Of a stretch of 20,430 bases of DNA, positions 8,502-14,809 are shown piece by piece. Positions within the stretch are counted from its first letter, which is position 1. Each line of letters begins with the position of its first letter. A program made the translations under genes and the position numbers. Source of the stretch: Ruminococcaceae bacterium UBA3818 (GTDB lineage: Bacteria > Bacillota > Clostridia > Oscillospirales > Ruminococcaceae); contig DFDW01000003.1 in the NCBI GenBank assembly GCA_002369315.1, positions 1-20,430 on the forward strand, written 5' to 3'. The notes beneath the pieces were generated by a model. The model was not told the origin of the DNA, searched no databases, and saw only the letters and a program-made list of their open reading frames with translations.

Positions 8502-9515
8502 TTACCCCATCTTTTCTCTTTTCCGGCGTAGCATAATGTAGATAACCACCGGAGCGCCCAAAATTGCAGTTACCGTGCTGATCGACAACTCGGTGGGCGT
8601 AAATACTGTTCTTGCCAGCAAATCGCAGGACAGGCAGAATGACGCACCTCCTAAGAAGCAAGCTGGAATCATTAAAATCGGCTGTGTTGTACCAAACAAG
8701 CCTTTGACAAGGTGAGGAACGGCGATTCCGACGAAGGATACCGGTCCGGCAAATGCAGTTACACAGGCCGAAAGGATACTGGACAGGATTACCAGCACAA
8801 TACGGAAACGTGATACATTAAGCCCCATATTCTGCGCATAGGCTTCACCCATCTGATAGGCGCTAATTGGTTTGGATAACAGAAACACAAAAAACATCGT
8901 AATAAGCACTACGATTGCCATAACTTTTACATTGTCCCAGTTAATCCCCGAAAAGCTGCCCAGAGACCAATTGTGCAGATTTACAATATCCGCATCATCC
9001 GCAAATGTAACAACAAAGTCAGTCACAGCAGAACAGATATAGCCGATCATGACGCCGCTGACAATGAGCATTGCCATCTGATTGATGACTTTGGACATTA
9101 GAATAACAAAACCCATGCATAACATGGAACCGGCAAAGGCCGCAAGAATCATCAGCCATGAACCGAGCTGTACTGAAAATTGCAGGGACGCTACCATCAC
9201 CAATGCGACAATCAGCTTTGCACCAGATGAAACGCCCAGCGTAAACGGGGTTGCGATTGGATTGTGGAAAAAGGTTTGCAGCAGATATCCGGATAATGCG
9301 AGGGCACCTCCCAAAATCACCGCTGCAAATGCTCTTGGCGCTCGGACCTGCGTAACAATTTCTGTGTAGGTTTCATCCGTTCCGATTCCTTGAAGGATTC
9401 TAGGAATCTCAGAAAATGGAATATTAACGCTTCCGATACATAGGTTCATGACCAGAAACAAAAGCAGAAGCACAAATAAAACAACAAATGCAGCAAAATA
9501 TCGTTTTTTCTTCAT
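8502..9515 (-). CDS. FecCD/BtuC-type ABC transporter permease
   Basis: Membrane subunit (337 residues) of the siderophore/haem/cobalamin importer class. Family marks include the N-terminal helix followed by IPFSEIPRIL, then QVRAPRAFAAVILGGALALSG, QTFFHNPIATPFTLGVSSGA and the late segment FAGPVSFVGIAVPHLVKGLFG that contacts the ATPase. About ten helices are expected and the hydrophobicity fits. A single permease gene implies a homodimer. It starts 9 nt after the substrate-binding protein stop, with GGAG inside that gene's 3' end. The ligand cannot be read from the sequence; the cobalamin riboswitch upstream favours a corrinoid or another cobalt/tetrapyrrole ligand. Confidence 0.94.
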   Translation of the reverse strand: MKKKRYFAAFVVLFVLLLLFLVMNLCIGSVNIPFSEIPRILQGIGTDETYTEIVTQVRAPRAFAAVILGGALALSGYLLQTFFHNPIATPFTLGVSSGAKLIVALVMVASLQFSVQLGSWLMILAAFAGSMLCMGFVILMSKVINQMAMLIVSGVMIGYICSAVTDFVVTFADDADIVNLHNWSLGSFSGINWDNVKVMAIVVLITMFFVFLLSKPISAYQMGEAYAQNMGLNVSRFRIVLVILSSILSACVTAFAGPVSFVGIAVPHLVKGLFGTTQPILMIPACFLGGASFCLSCDLLARTVFTPTELSISTVTAILGAPVVIYIMLRRKREKMG

Positions 9516-9524
9516 CTGTTTGTA

Positions 9525-10670
9525 TCACTCCAACTTGTAAATATAGGTAAGGCTCTGATCATCTCCTTGCAGCATGTTATGGATATCTGCGATGATGGTG
9601 CCAAGTTCCATAGTGGACTGGTAAATGTTCTGGGTTGTACAATAAACATTTCCATTCTGCACAGCCTTGAAGTTCTCTAAAAGCTGACTTTTCGTTAATA
9701 ATTCATCCCGAGATTTGAGTTCCCCGTCTACGGTGCTGTTATAGATGATATAATCGGCATCCTTTGCCTGTGCATAAAAAGCTTCCATCTCCATGCTCAT
9801 GGTGGAAGATTTACTTTCATCATCGGGATCTTGTTCCAAAATATAGGTTCCACCAGCCATTTCAATCATTTTCGCCAGATAATCGGACGGTCTGCGTACG
9901 TTAGCCTCGCCATTGGTTGTGATATAAAAAAATGCAACTGTTTTTCCGGTAGGCTGTGCTCCGCTGACAGGCTCAAACGCCTGTTTTTCTGCATTGAACG
10001 CTGACTCAGCAGCTTCCTGCTGTCCGGTCAGCAATCCATAGAGTTTTACCCATTCTGTTCTGCCGAGAGGGTGAGACTCATAACTGGAATAATCCACCAA
10101 AACCGGGATTCCAAACTTCTCCAGCTGTTCCTTCACTTCGGGCGTATGAAAAATCATAGTGTTCTCAATCGCCAAGCTGCAATTCTCATCAATGAGGTGC
10201 TCATAATCCGGAGCGGAATATTTGCCAGCATATAGAATATTTCCAGATTCCATTGCCGCATGCACTGGTTCAATATACCAGCCATCGCTTTTCAGCGCAC
10301 TGAAACGGATCGTATCCAACGCATCCATCGAAACAAACATATCCATCACAGCCGAGGCAACTAAATAAATGTTTTGGATCGGTTGGTGCAGCTGCACAAT
10401 GTTTTCATCCAAACCGGATGGCTCTGGTTTTCCCTCTGGGATTACCAGATACTGCGTACCATTGGAGATGGTAATAAGCGCATATCCATCATTGTAATAG
10501 TCCACTGCAAATTCCTCAGCATAATCGAGAGGCATACTGTGATCGAAGGTTAAATCCGGGCTGATATCAGTATTACGTGTTTCCAGCAAATCAGCTTCAG
10601 AAGGTGAACCACAGGAGGATACAGTAAATATGAGGATAAAACACAATAAAACTACTGCCATTTTTCTCAT
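9525..10670 (-). CDS. Substrate-binding lipoprotein of the iron-complex/cobalamin ABC importer
   Basis: Captures the ligand outside the membrane and delivers it to the FecCD-type permease. The frame extends upstream to 10703, but the signal peptide and GGAGGAG 8 nt before the ATG fix the start at 10670 (381 residues). A lipoprotein signal ends at Cys20 (TVSSC). The mature part has the two-lobe class III layout joined by a long helix (about TEWVKLYGLLTGQQEAAESAFNAE), with a first lobe including SLAIENTMIFHTPEVKEQLEKFGIPVLVDYSSYE and a second lobe with KTVAFFYITTNGEANVRRPSDYLAKMIEMAGG. The ATG lies one base after the stop of the preceding gene, whose last codons supply the SD, so the two are tightly coupled. 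The ligand is unknown. Confidence 0.92.
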   Translation of the reverse strand: MRKMAVVLLCFILIFTVSSCGSPSEADLLETRNTDISPDLTFDHSMPLDYAEEFAVDYYNDGYALITISNGTQYLVIPEGKPEPSGLDENIVQLHQPIQNIYLVASAVMDMFVSMDALDTIRFSALKSDGWYIEPVHAAMESGNILYAGKYSAPDYEHLIDENCSLAIENTMIFHTPEVKEQLEKFGIPVLVDYSSYESHPLGRTEWVKLYGLLTGQQEAAESAFNAEKQAFEPVSGAQPTGKTVAFFYITTNGEANVRRPSDYLAKMIEMAGGTYILEQDPDDESKSSTMSMEMEAFYAQAKDADYIIYNSTVDGELKSRDELLTKSQLLENFKAVQNGNVYCTTQNIYQSTMELGTIIADIHNMLQGDDQSLTYIYKLE

Positions 10671-10671
10671 T

Positions 10672-11217
10672 TTATTTGCTCCTCCGTTTCTTATGAATCC
10701 CAAAAAAGGAGATAATTACGACTATAGCAATTACAATTACCGTTCCTGCAACCATAGCCATCATTTCAAAAGATGTGTCTTGTTTTATGGTGTCTTGGAG
10801 GAAGGTTAATGTATATTCGATTTCATGTGGTGTGCTCATTGCTGTGGTATTCGCAACGACCGCTATTGGCATATCAAAATCTATAATCGGAAGTTCAAAA
10901 GTGGAATTTCCAGCCTCCTGGAGTGGTTTAAAAGTTTTATTTTCTACCTTCATGTAGTCATAGTTCGGGCTGCTCCATTCAATCTGAACATAACCCTTTC
11001 CACCCCGTACAGTCATAATTGCCGGAGATGTAATAATCGCCCGTCCGCTTCCACCCTCCAGTATGACTTCTATGGAATATTCACCATCCTCCAGATCAAC
11101 CGTTGCTGCTTCCGCAGATGCTGAGGCAGGAAATACCATAATGGATGTGATACACATCACCATCAATAGCCCAAGACAAAATTTTTTCACCAGATAGGGA
11201 AATATGCTTCTCCTCAT
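10672..11217 (-). CDS. Membrane-anchored beta-rich surface protein, possible haem/tetrapyrrole binder
   Basis: 181 residues from the ATG at 11217, which has AGGAGG 6 nt upstream (an upstream start at 11241 lacks one). A signal peptide is cleaved near ASASA-EAA (about 35). A beta-rich domain follows (about 40-140): DGEYSIEVILEGGSGRA, then WSSPNYDYMKV, GNSTFELPI, and NTTAMSTPHEIEYTLTF. A C-terminal helix (about 152-173) and a basic tail (HKKRRSK) anchor it in the membrane. The layout (surface beta domain, membrane tail, neighbour of a FecBCD importer) recalls NEAT or Shp haem-binding proteins. Met89 (YDYM) and Met127 (TTAM) would be candidate axial ligands as in the bis-Met Shp, but that is inference; I cannot confirm homology by eye. 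Confidence 0.8.
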   Translation of the reverse strand: MRRSIFPYLVKKFCLGLLMVMCITSIMVFPASASAEAATVDLEDGEYSIEVILEGGSGRAIITSPAIMTVRGGKGYVQIEWSSPNYDYMKVENKTFKPLQEAGNSTFELPIIDFDMPIAVVANTTAMSTPHEIEYTLTFLQDTIKQDTSFEMMAMVAGTVIVIAIVVIISFFGIHKKRRSK

Positions 11218-11242
11218 ATTCGTCCTCCTCTCCAGATACAAA

Positions 11243-11272
11243 TCTGTCCCTGCCGTTAAGAGCAGGGACAGA
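11243..11272 (-). other. Intercistronic hairpin
   Basis: A perfect 11-bp stem (11243-11253 with 11262-11272, arms reading TCTGTCCCTGC and its complement) with an 8-nt loop lies in the 62-nt gap after the small lipoprotein gene. No T-run follows, so it is not a standard terminator. It may mark a processing or stability point that gives the first two lipoprotein genes more mRNA than the transporter genes. Confidence 0.6.
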
Positions 11273-11279
11273 GCATGGT

Positions 11280-11783
11280 TTATCCAAGTTTTTCTGGGTT
11301 CGATACAATTACCTCATGATCGTACCACTTTCCCTTTGTACCGATTAGCGCAAGGTTAAACGGCTCGTCCAGAACCGGAACTGGAACATCAAAACCGTTG
11401 ACCTCTTCGCTTATTCCATCCTCATAAGTTACGGTATCCACAGTAGGCTGCAAAAGTTCTGCCCCATCTTTCTGGGCATCCTCTGCGGTGCCTGGGAAAA
11501 GATTGACAATATTCTGAGAGGTAAGCGAAATGTGAATGGTCATTTTACCGTCCTGAACCGTCAGCTTTCCTTTACCATCGCATGTCTCGTTGACACGGAA
11601 CATGCTGCTGTCCGTTTCAAAATCAGCAGAATAGATGCCATCTTCCAGAGTTGTTTGTTGTTCCTGCGAAACAGCTGGAGGGCTGGAGCCGTCCTGAGCA
11701 GATGTATCCGTCTGATTGCTGCATCCAACGGCGAAAACAGCGACCAAAGCAGCCATACACAGGAGTATCGTTCTTTTTTTCAT
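11280..11783 (-). CDS. Small lipoprotein of unknown function, associated with the importer
   Basis: 167 residues; the lipoprotein signal ends at Cys21 (VFAVGC). After a Ser/Gln/Thr-rich linker (about 22-45) comes a single domain beginning LEDGIYSADFETDSSMFRVN and containing GKGKLTVQDGKMTIHISLTSQNIVNLF, a central segment with QPTVDTVTYEDG, and FDVPVPVLDEPFNLALIGTKGKWYDHEVIVS. The DG-Y-S opening, the strand before a DGK turn, and the F-pattern before the end resemble the domain in the next gene, so the two are probably distant members of one beta-sandwich group. An accessory surface receptor passing ligand to the substrate-binding protein is an inference from context. It starts 15 nt after the cbiK-like stop with AAAGGAAG upstream. 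Confidence 0.78.
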   Translation of the reverse strand: MKKRTILLCMAALVAVFAVGCSNQTDTSAQDGSSPPAVSQEQQTTLEDGIYSADFETDSSMFRVNETCDGKGKLTVQDGKMTIHISLTSQNIVNLFPGTAEDAQKDGAELLQPTVDTVTYEDGISEEVNGFDVPVPVLDEPFNLALIGTKGKWYDHEVIVSNPEKLG

Positions 11784-11798
11784 GCTCGATCGCTTCCT

Positions 11799-13004
11799 TT
11801 ATTGATTGATTACAGCACCAGTATGTGCAACATATAGCTCCTGAATGGCTGGAATCTGACCGAGGCCTGCAATCTGAGTATCAACGCTCTCAAAAGCGCC
11901 GGATGTGTTGAACATACTCTTCCAGGAATCAGCATCATCGCCTGCCATATCATTGTTTGCATGGTCACCTGCAACGACCATCAGAGGACGAAGGATGACT
12001 TTCTTATAACCAGCTTCTTTGACGCTTTCAATAACAGCTTCGCAGGCGGTTTCTTCCGGTTCACCCTCAACGGTACCGATGAATACATTGTTGTATCCCA
12101 GAGCCTCCATCTGAGCCTGCATCTGGCTGTAAGATACCTTTGCTGTGTGGGAAGTACCGTGACCCATAAATACGAATGCAACGCCGTCTGCCTTTGCTTC
12201 ATCCAGAGTCTGGTATCCAGCTGTCTTAACCGCTTCTGCGGTAACAGCCTCTGCAACAGCTTTTTTATCTTCATTGATGACAGTTGCATCGGTACCGACA
12301 TCGCCCAGAAGAGGAGCAGCGATCTGAACCGATTCAAATTTATCCTGATAAGCTCCTACGGTTTCTGCCAGCTCATCATACTCAGCACCATACATCAGAT
12401 GGGTAGGCTGAATCACCAGATTCTTAACACCATTTTCTACCGCACGGTCAAGCGCCTGCTGGACGTTATCGATCTTTTCTCCGTCACGAGCCTGCACATG
12501 ATTGATAATGATCTGGGCGGTAAATGCTCTTCTGACCGACCAGTCCGGATAGGCTTCCTGCAAAGCGTCCTCAATGCTCTTGATGTCAGCAACACGGCTG
12601 TCATTAAAAGAGGTTCCGAAGCTGACTACGAGCAGTTCATTTTCGCCGATTTCATCACCGTTGCGGGGATCATCTTTAGAAGCATCTCCAGTATCCCGTC
12701 CAAAATAGTCTGGATCTGCAAATTCGCCGGAAACCAATTCCTTTTGGGCATCCGTCAGGGCATCCCAAGCAGCCTTTGCAGCCTCACATTGTTCATCCGT
12801 GTTTTCGTTTCGTTCTTGCACATAGATTGCGTCAATCAGCTTGGCCACCTCATCAGCAGCAGCTTGATCGTCAGAGACTGGATTGGTAGAAGACACCTCT
12901 CCTAAGTTGTCTGATGTCTCACTTTCCTGAGAACCGCAGGCAGCAAGAGATGTTGCAATGCACATCGCAAGCAGGAGTGCTACAAATTTTTTCATGTTCT
13001 TCAT
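11799..13004 (-). CDS. cbiK: Lipoprotein-anchored CbiK-type sirohydrochlorin cobaltochelatase
   Basis: CbiK family enzymes insert Co2+ into sirohydrochlorin in the anaerobic B12 pathway. The start at 13004 has GGAGG 8 nt upstream; the ATG at 13019 overlaps that SD and is rejected. The product is 401 residues, against about 260-300 for known CbiKs. A lipoprotein signal ends at Cys23 (SLAAC), so the enzyme is outside the membrane. Residues about 48-92 form a small helical module (VAKLIDAI..ALTDAQKELV) common in Gram-positive surface proteins. The chelatase domain follows (about 122-395): LLVVSFGTSFNDSR, AYPDWSVRRAFTAQIIINHV, QPTHLMYGAEYD, FMGHGTSH (His282, His286) and RPLMVVAGDHANNDM (His348), retaining the catalytic/metal-binding His pattern. 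Desulfovibrio has a periplasmic CbiK as precedent. First gene after the cobalamin riboswitch. Confidence 0.92.
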   Translation of the reverse strand: MKNMKKFVALLLAMCIATSLAACGSQESETSDNLGEVSSTNPVSDDQAAADEVAKLIDAIYVQERNENTDEQCEAAKAAWDALTDAQKELVSGEFADPDYFGRDTGDASKDDPRNGDEIGENELLVVSFGTSFNDSRVADIKSIEDALQEAYPDWSVRRAFTAQIIINHVQARDGEKIDNVQQALDRAVENGVKNLVIQPTHLMYGAEYDELAETVGAYQDKFESVQIAAPLLGDVGTDATVINEDKKAVAEAVTAEAVKTAGYQTLDEAKADGVAFVFMGHGTSHTAKVSYSQMQAQMEALGYNNVFIGTVEGEPEETACEAVIESVKEAGYKKVILRPLMVVAGDHANNDMAGDDADSWKSMFNTSGAFESVDTQIAGLGQIPAIQELYVAHTGAVINQ

Positions 13005-13029
13005 TTTACTTTCCTCCATTGATTTATAT

Positions 13030-13056
13030 CTTTTTGTGGTTTAAGCCACGAAAAAG
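13030..13056 (-). promoter_or_regulatory. Leader hairpin just upstream of the cbiK ribosome binding site
   Basis: On the minus strand CTTTTT, a bulged C and GTGG pair with CCAC and AAAAAG across a 6-nt loop. It ends about 14 nt before the GGAGG of cbiK. It may be structural only; there is no T-run, so it is not a terminator. Confidence 0.4.
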
Positions 13057-13089
13057 CAGTAGTAAAATGGAGAAAAGTATGCTAAAGAT

Positions 13090-13129
13090 ATGCCAAAAAA
13101 GAAAGCAGCAGTCATACATGACTGCTGCT
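13090..13129 (-). terminator. Riboswitch-linked intrinsic terminator
   Basis: A near-perfect palindrome at 13104-13129 (AGCAGCAGTCAT and its complement) is followed on the minus strand by TTTCTTTTTT. It sits between the cobalamin aptamer and cbiK, where an expression-platform terminator would be. An A/T-run on the other side makes it look bidirectional. Confidence 0.85.
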
Positions 13130-13191
13130 GCCGTTTTTTCGCAACAAAATAGCCCATTTCTCCATAACTCGAGAGCAAATAGACTTTAACA

Positions 13192-13374
13192 ATCTGAGCA
13201 GGTCTCCTGACTTGCGTTTCATAAGCATTCCGCACAGTCTTCTCAGAATCAACTCCCAATGACCGACTTTCGTCATGTGCGGTGCCTCCGCGCATACAGT
13301 GGCGGTACCGTTCCGGATTCCAACCGGATTCACTATTCTCCATCAACACTATACGAAATTGATGGCACTCAGAT
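13192..13374 (-). ncRNA. Cobalamin riboswitch
   Basis: Minus-strand RNA with the cobalamin aptamer core in order: paired GAATCCGG.../...AATCCGGAACGG segments, the B12 box GCCACTGTATG, and the 3' AAGTCAGGAGACCTGC. The closing stem P1 is formed by ATCTGAG (13374-13368) and CTCAGAT (13198-13192). A terminator follows 63 nt later, so B12 is expected to switch the operon off by premature termination. It controls the cbiK-to-ABC operon. Confidence 0.95.
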
Positions 13375-13392
13375 ATCATATTTACTTAGAAT

Positions 13393-13421
13393 AAAATATC
13401 ATAGTAATGCATATTTGTCAA
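13393..13421 (-). promoter_or_regulatory. Promoter of the riboswitch operon
   Basis: TTGACA (13416-13421), exactly 17 nt, TATTTT (13393-13398) on the minus strand. Transcription would begin about 10-15 nt before the aptamer P1 stem, as expected. The AT-rich stretch from 13422 to 13481 separates it from the relaxase-tail remnant. Confidence 0.85.
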
Positions 13422-13481
13422 GCAACTAACAGACGATAAAAATTCTTATTAGTAAAACTTCAATATATTTTATAACATCAA

Positions 13482-13973
13482 TTAGCGCTCTTGTTCCTTA
13501 CGCTTTTCCTTGCTGGGAATCATCTGTTCCTTCTGCGCCTGCCGCACCATCCTCCGCACAGCTTGCCGCTCCATATCTTCATGCAGCATCCGGGAAACCG
13601 CCTTTTTACTGTCAAACATCAAAAGCGGGCTGTACTTCTCGCCGTAAACCTGCTGTACCCGATTCTCCGCTTCCTGCTTCTTGCCGGGGCGGATTGCCTG
13701 TTTTGTTTCGTAGAGCTGCACTGGATCGAAGCCTTGCGCCTGCTCCCGAAGTCCGGCATACTCGTTCAGGGCAGCGTCCAGTTCGGCGGAATATTTTTGT
13801 TCCTGTTCTTCCAACCGTTTCAGACTCTGCTCCATGGCTGCAATGTCCTTGGGAAATTTATCGGCAGCATCTTCCTCAGAATTTGTACTGATTCCCGCAA
13901 GATGTGTCAGCTCTGTTTTACTCATCTTCTTGTCTATCATCATTTCCCAAAGTTTGTTGTAGTTGACTGCCAT
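13482..13973 (-). pseudogene. In-frame fusion of an XRE-type regulator start to a relaxase-like C-terminal tail
   Basis: Starts at the ATG at 13973 with GGAGG 6 nt upstream and reads 163 residues. Residues 1-30 (MAVNYNKLWEMMIDKKMSKT followed by ELTHLAGISTN) match the first half of a small XRE/Cro-type helix-turn-helix regulator, which then stops abruptly. The rest is a charged coiled coil followed by FDPVQLYETKQAIRPGKKQEAEN, YGEKYSPLLMFDSKKAVSRML and a Lys/Arg/Glu-rich end, which resembles the C-terminal tail of relaxases in clostridial mobilisable elements (from memory, moderate certainty). The simplest history is a deletion joining the two genes in frame and removing the relaxase catalytic domain and everything between. 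It could still be translated, but neither parent function should remain. Confidence 0.65.
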
Positions 13974-14038
13974 ACACAACCTCCGTTCCGGTTTAACTGC
14001 TGCAAAGAAATGTACTGGAAATATTACAGCACAACCAA

Positions 14039-14072
14039 CTTGAAAATTCAAGAAAGTCTTGTAAATTGCAAG
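14039..14072. promoter_or_regulatory. Tandem CTTG/CAAG operator-like dyads
   Basis: A perfect 14-bp palindrome CTTGAAAATTCAAG (14039-14052) is followed 5 nt later by a near-palindrome CTTGTAAATTGCAAG (14058-14072); the centres are about two helix turns apart. They lie 66-99 bp upstream of the truncated XRE-type gene on the minus strand, overlapping a possible -35 TTGAAT. Such spacing is typical of a repressor operator pair. Confidence 0.55.
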
Positions 14073-14099
14073 AAGCAAGTGGGTGTCTTTTGATGTGCT

Positions 14100-14389
14100 T
14101 TACTTGGGAATTGCTATGCCGTTCTGCTTCGCCCACTCGCTCGCCGCTCGTTTCCGTTCCTCGCTATACGGCGCAGTAAGCCGGAAGCTCAATCTGCCTT
14201 TTGCAACCTCAAAGGTCAGCCCGCCTTGCTCGTCATCGTCAATCTGACGGCAGATTGCGGATACTTCTTTGAAAATGCCGTCAGCCGCTTTTTCAAATCG
14301 GTGTTGTGGGTCTGTACCTCGATCAGATCGCCAAACTCGTCAAAATAAATGGTAGTTGTCTTTTGCTTCTTGGTAAGCCCTGTTCTCAT
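14100..14389 (-). pseudogene. Frameshifted small accessory protein of a conjugative/mobilisable element
   Basis: Begins with an ATG at 14389 behind GGAGG: MRTGLTKKQKTTTIYFDEFG, then DLIEVQTHNTD. Around 14300 the frame is lost; read on, it ends after 57 residues at TGA 14216. The expected continuation is in another frame: FEKAADGIFKEVSAICRQID, then DDEQGGLTFEVAKGRLSFRL, then TAPYSEERKRAASEWAKQNG, to a TAA at 14100. Adding one T after ACCGATTT restores a single reading frame, so one base was probably lost. The family is common in clostridial integrative elements but has no function known to me. Confidence 0.8.
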
Positions 14390-14537
14390 AAAACCTCCTG
14401 TTTTTCATAGATTTTTCCCAGCTCTTGAATTGGAAAAGTGCTACGATTTTTTGATGGAAACGCCCCAAACGATGTGGAGTATGTTTCGGCTCTCGCTACT
14501 GGCTGATTTGCCACTTTTCCGGCTCTTGACCATGTTT

Positions 14538-14738
14538 TTACGCTTTCCTGTTTGTGCGGCTTTTCAGCCATTCCACAAGCTCATTTTTCATCACCAATTT
14601 TCACCCGCCGATCCGCAAGGTTGGAAAATCCGGGCTATTCAAAAGGTTGTATGCCCCCGCTTTGGAAATCTGCAACGCTTCCGCAAGCTGCTTTGCGTCC
14701 ATCACATCGGGCATGGTTTCAAACGGCTCTTTGCTCAT
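14538..14738 (-). pseudogene. Excisionase-like helix-turn-helix protein with an internal TGA
   Basis: ATG at 14738 with AGGAGG upstream. Reads MSKEPFETMPDVMDAKQLAE, then ALQISKAGAYNLLNSPDFPT, then LRIGG, followed by TGA (14601-14603) and, in the same frame, KLVMKNELVEWLKSRTNRKA to a TAA. This is the HTH_17/excisionase pattern (helix-turn-helix followed by a GRK wing and VEWL), and the TGA stands where Arg (CGA) is usual, so a single C-to-T change broke it. The remaining 45 residues lack the wing and last helix. Such proteins direct recombinase towards excision. The 148 nt between its end and the next gene hold only short unsupported frames. Confidence 0.85.
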
Positions 14739-14760
14739 AAAAAACCTCCTTTCGGGCATG

Positions 14761-14794
14761 AAAAAGCAGCAGTCACCATTTTGGTAACTGCTGC
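14761..14794 (-). terminator. Terminator after the sigma-like gene
   Basis: Twelve-pair stem (14766-14777 with 14783-14794, one wobble) followed on the minus strand by TTTTT (14765-14761), 15 nt after the stop of the sigma-like gene. Its GCAGCAGT...ACTGCTGC arms resemble those of the riboswitch terminator at 13104-13129. Confidence 0.88.
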
Positions 14795-14809
14795 CGCTTC
14801 TGTCTCTGT

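Noticed and set aside
11961..12905. Plus-strand open frame of 314 codons opposite the CbiK-type gene
   Set aside because: Antisense to a gene with a complete chelatase domain; the translation has no family resemblance.
13041..13379. Minus-strand open frame of 112 codons over the leader of the cargo operon
   Set aside because: It is the cobalamin riboswitch and terminator read as protein; RNA motifs explain the sequence.
14386..14571. Minus-strand 61-codon frame between the excisionase-like and accessory remnants
   Set aside because: It starts inside the excisionase-like gene in another frame and has no convincing SD or domain; probably spacer sequence.
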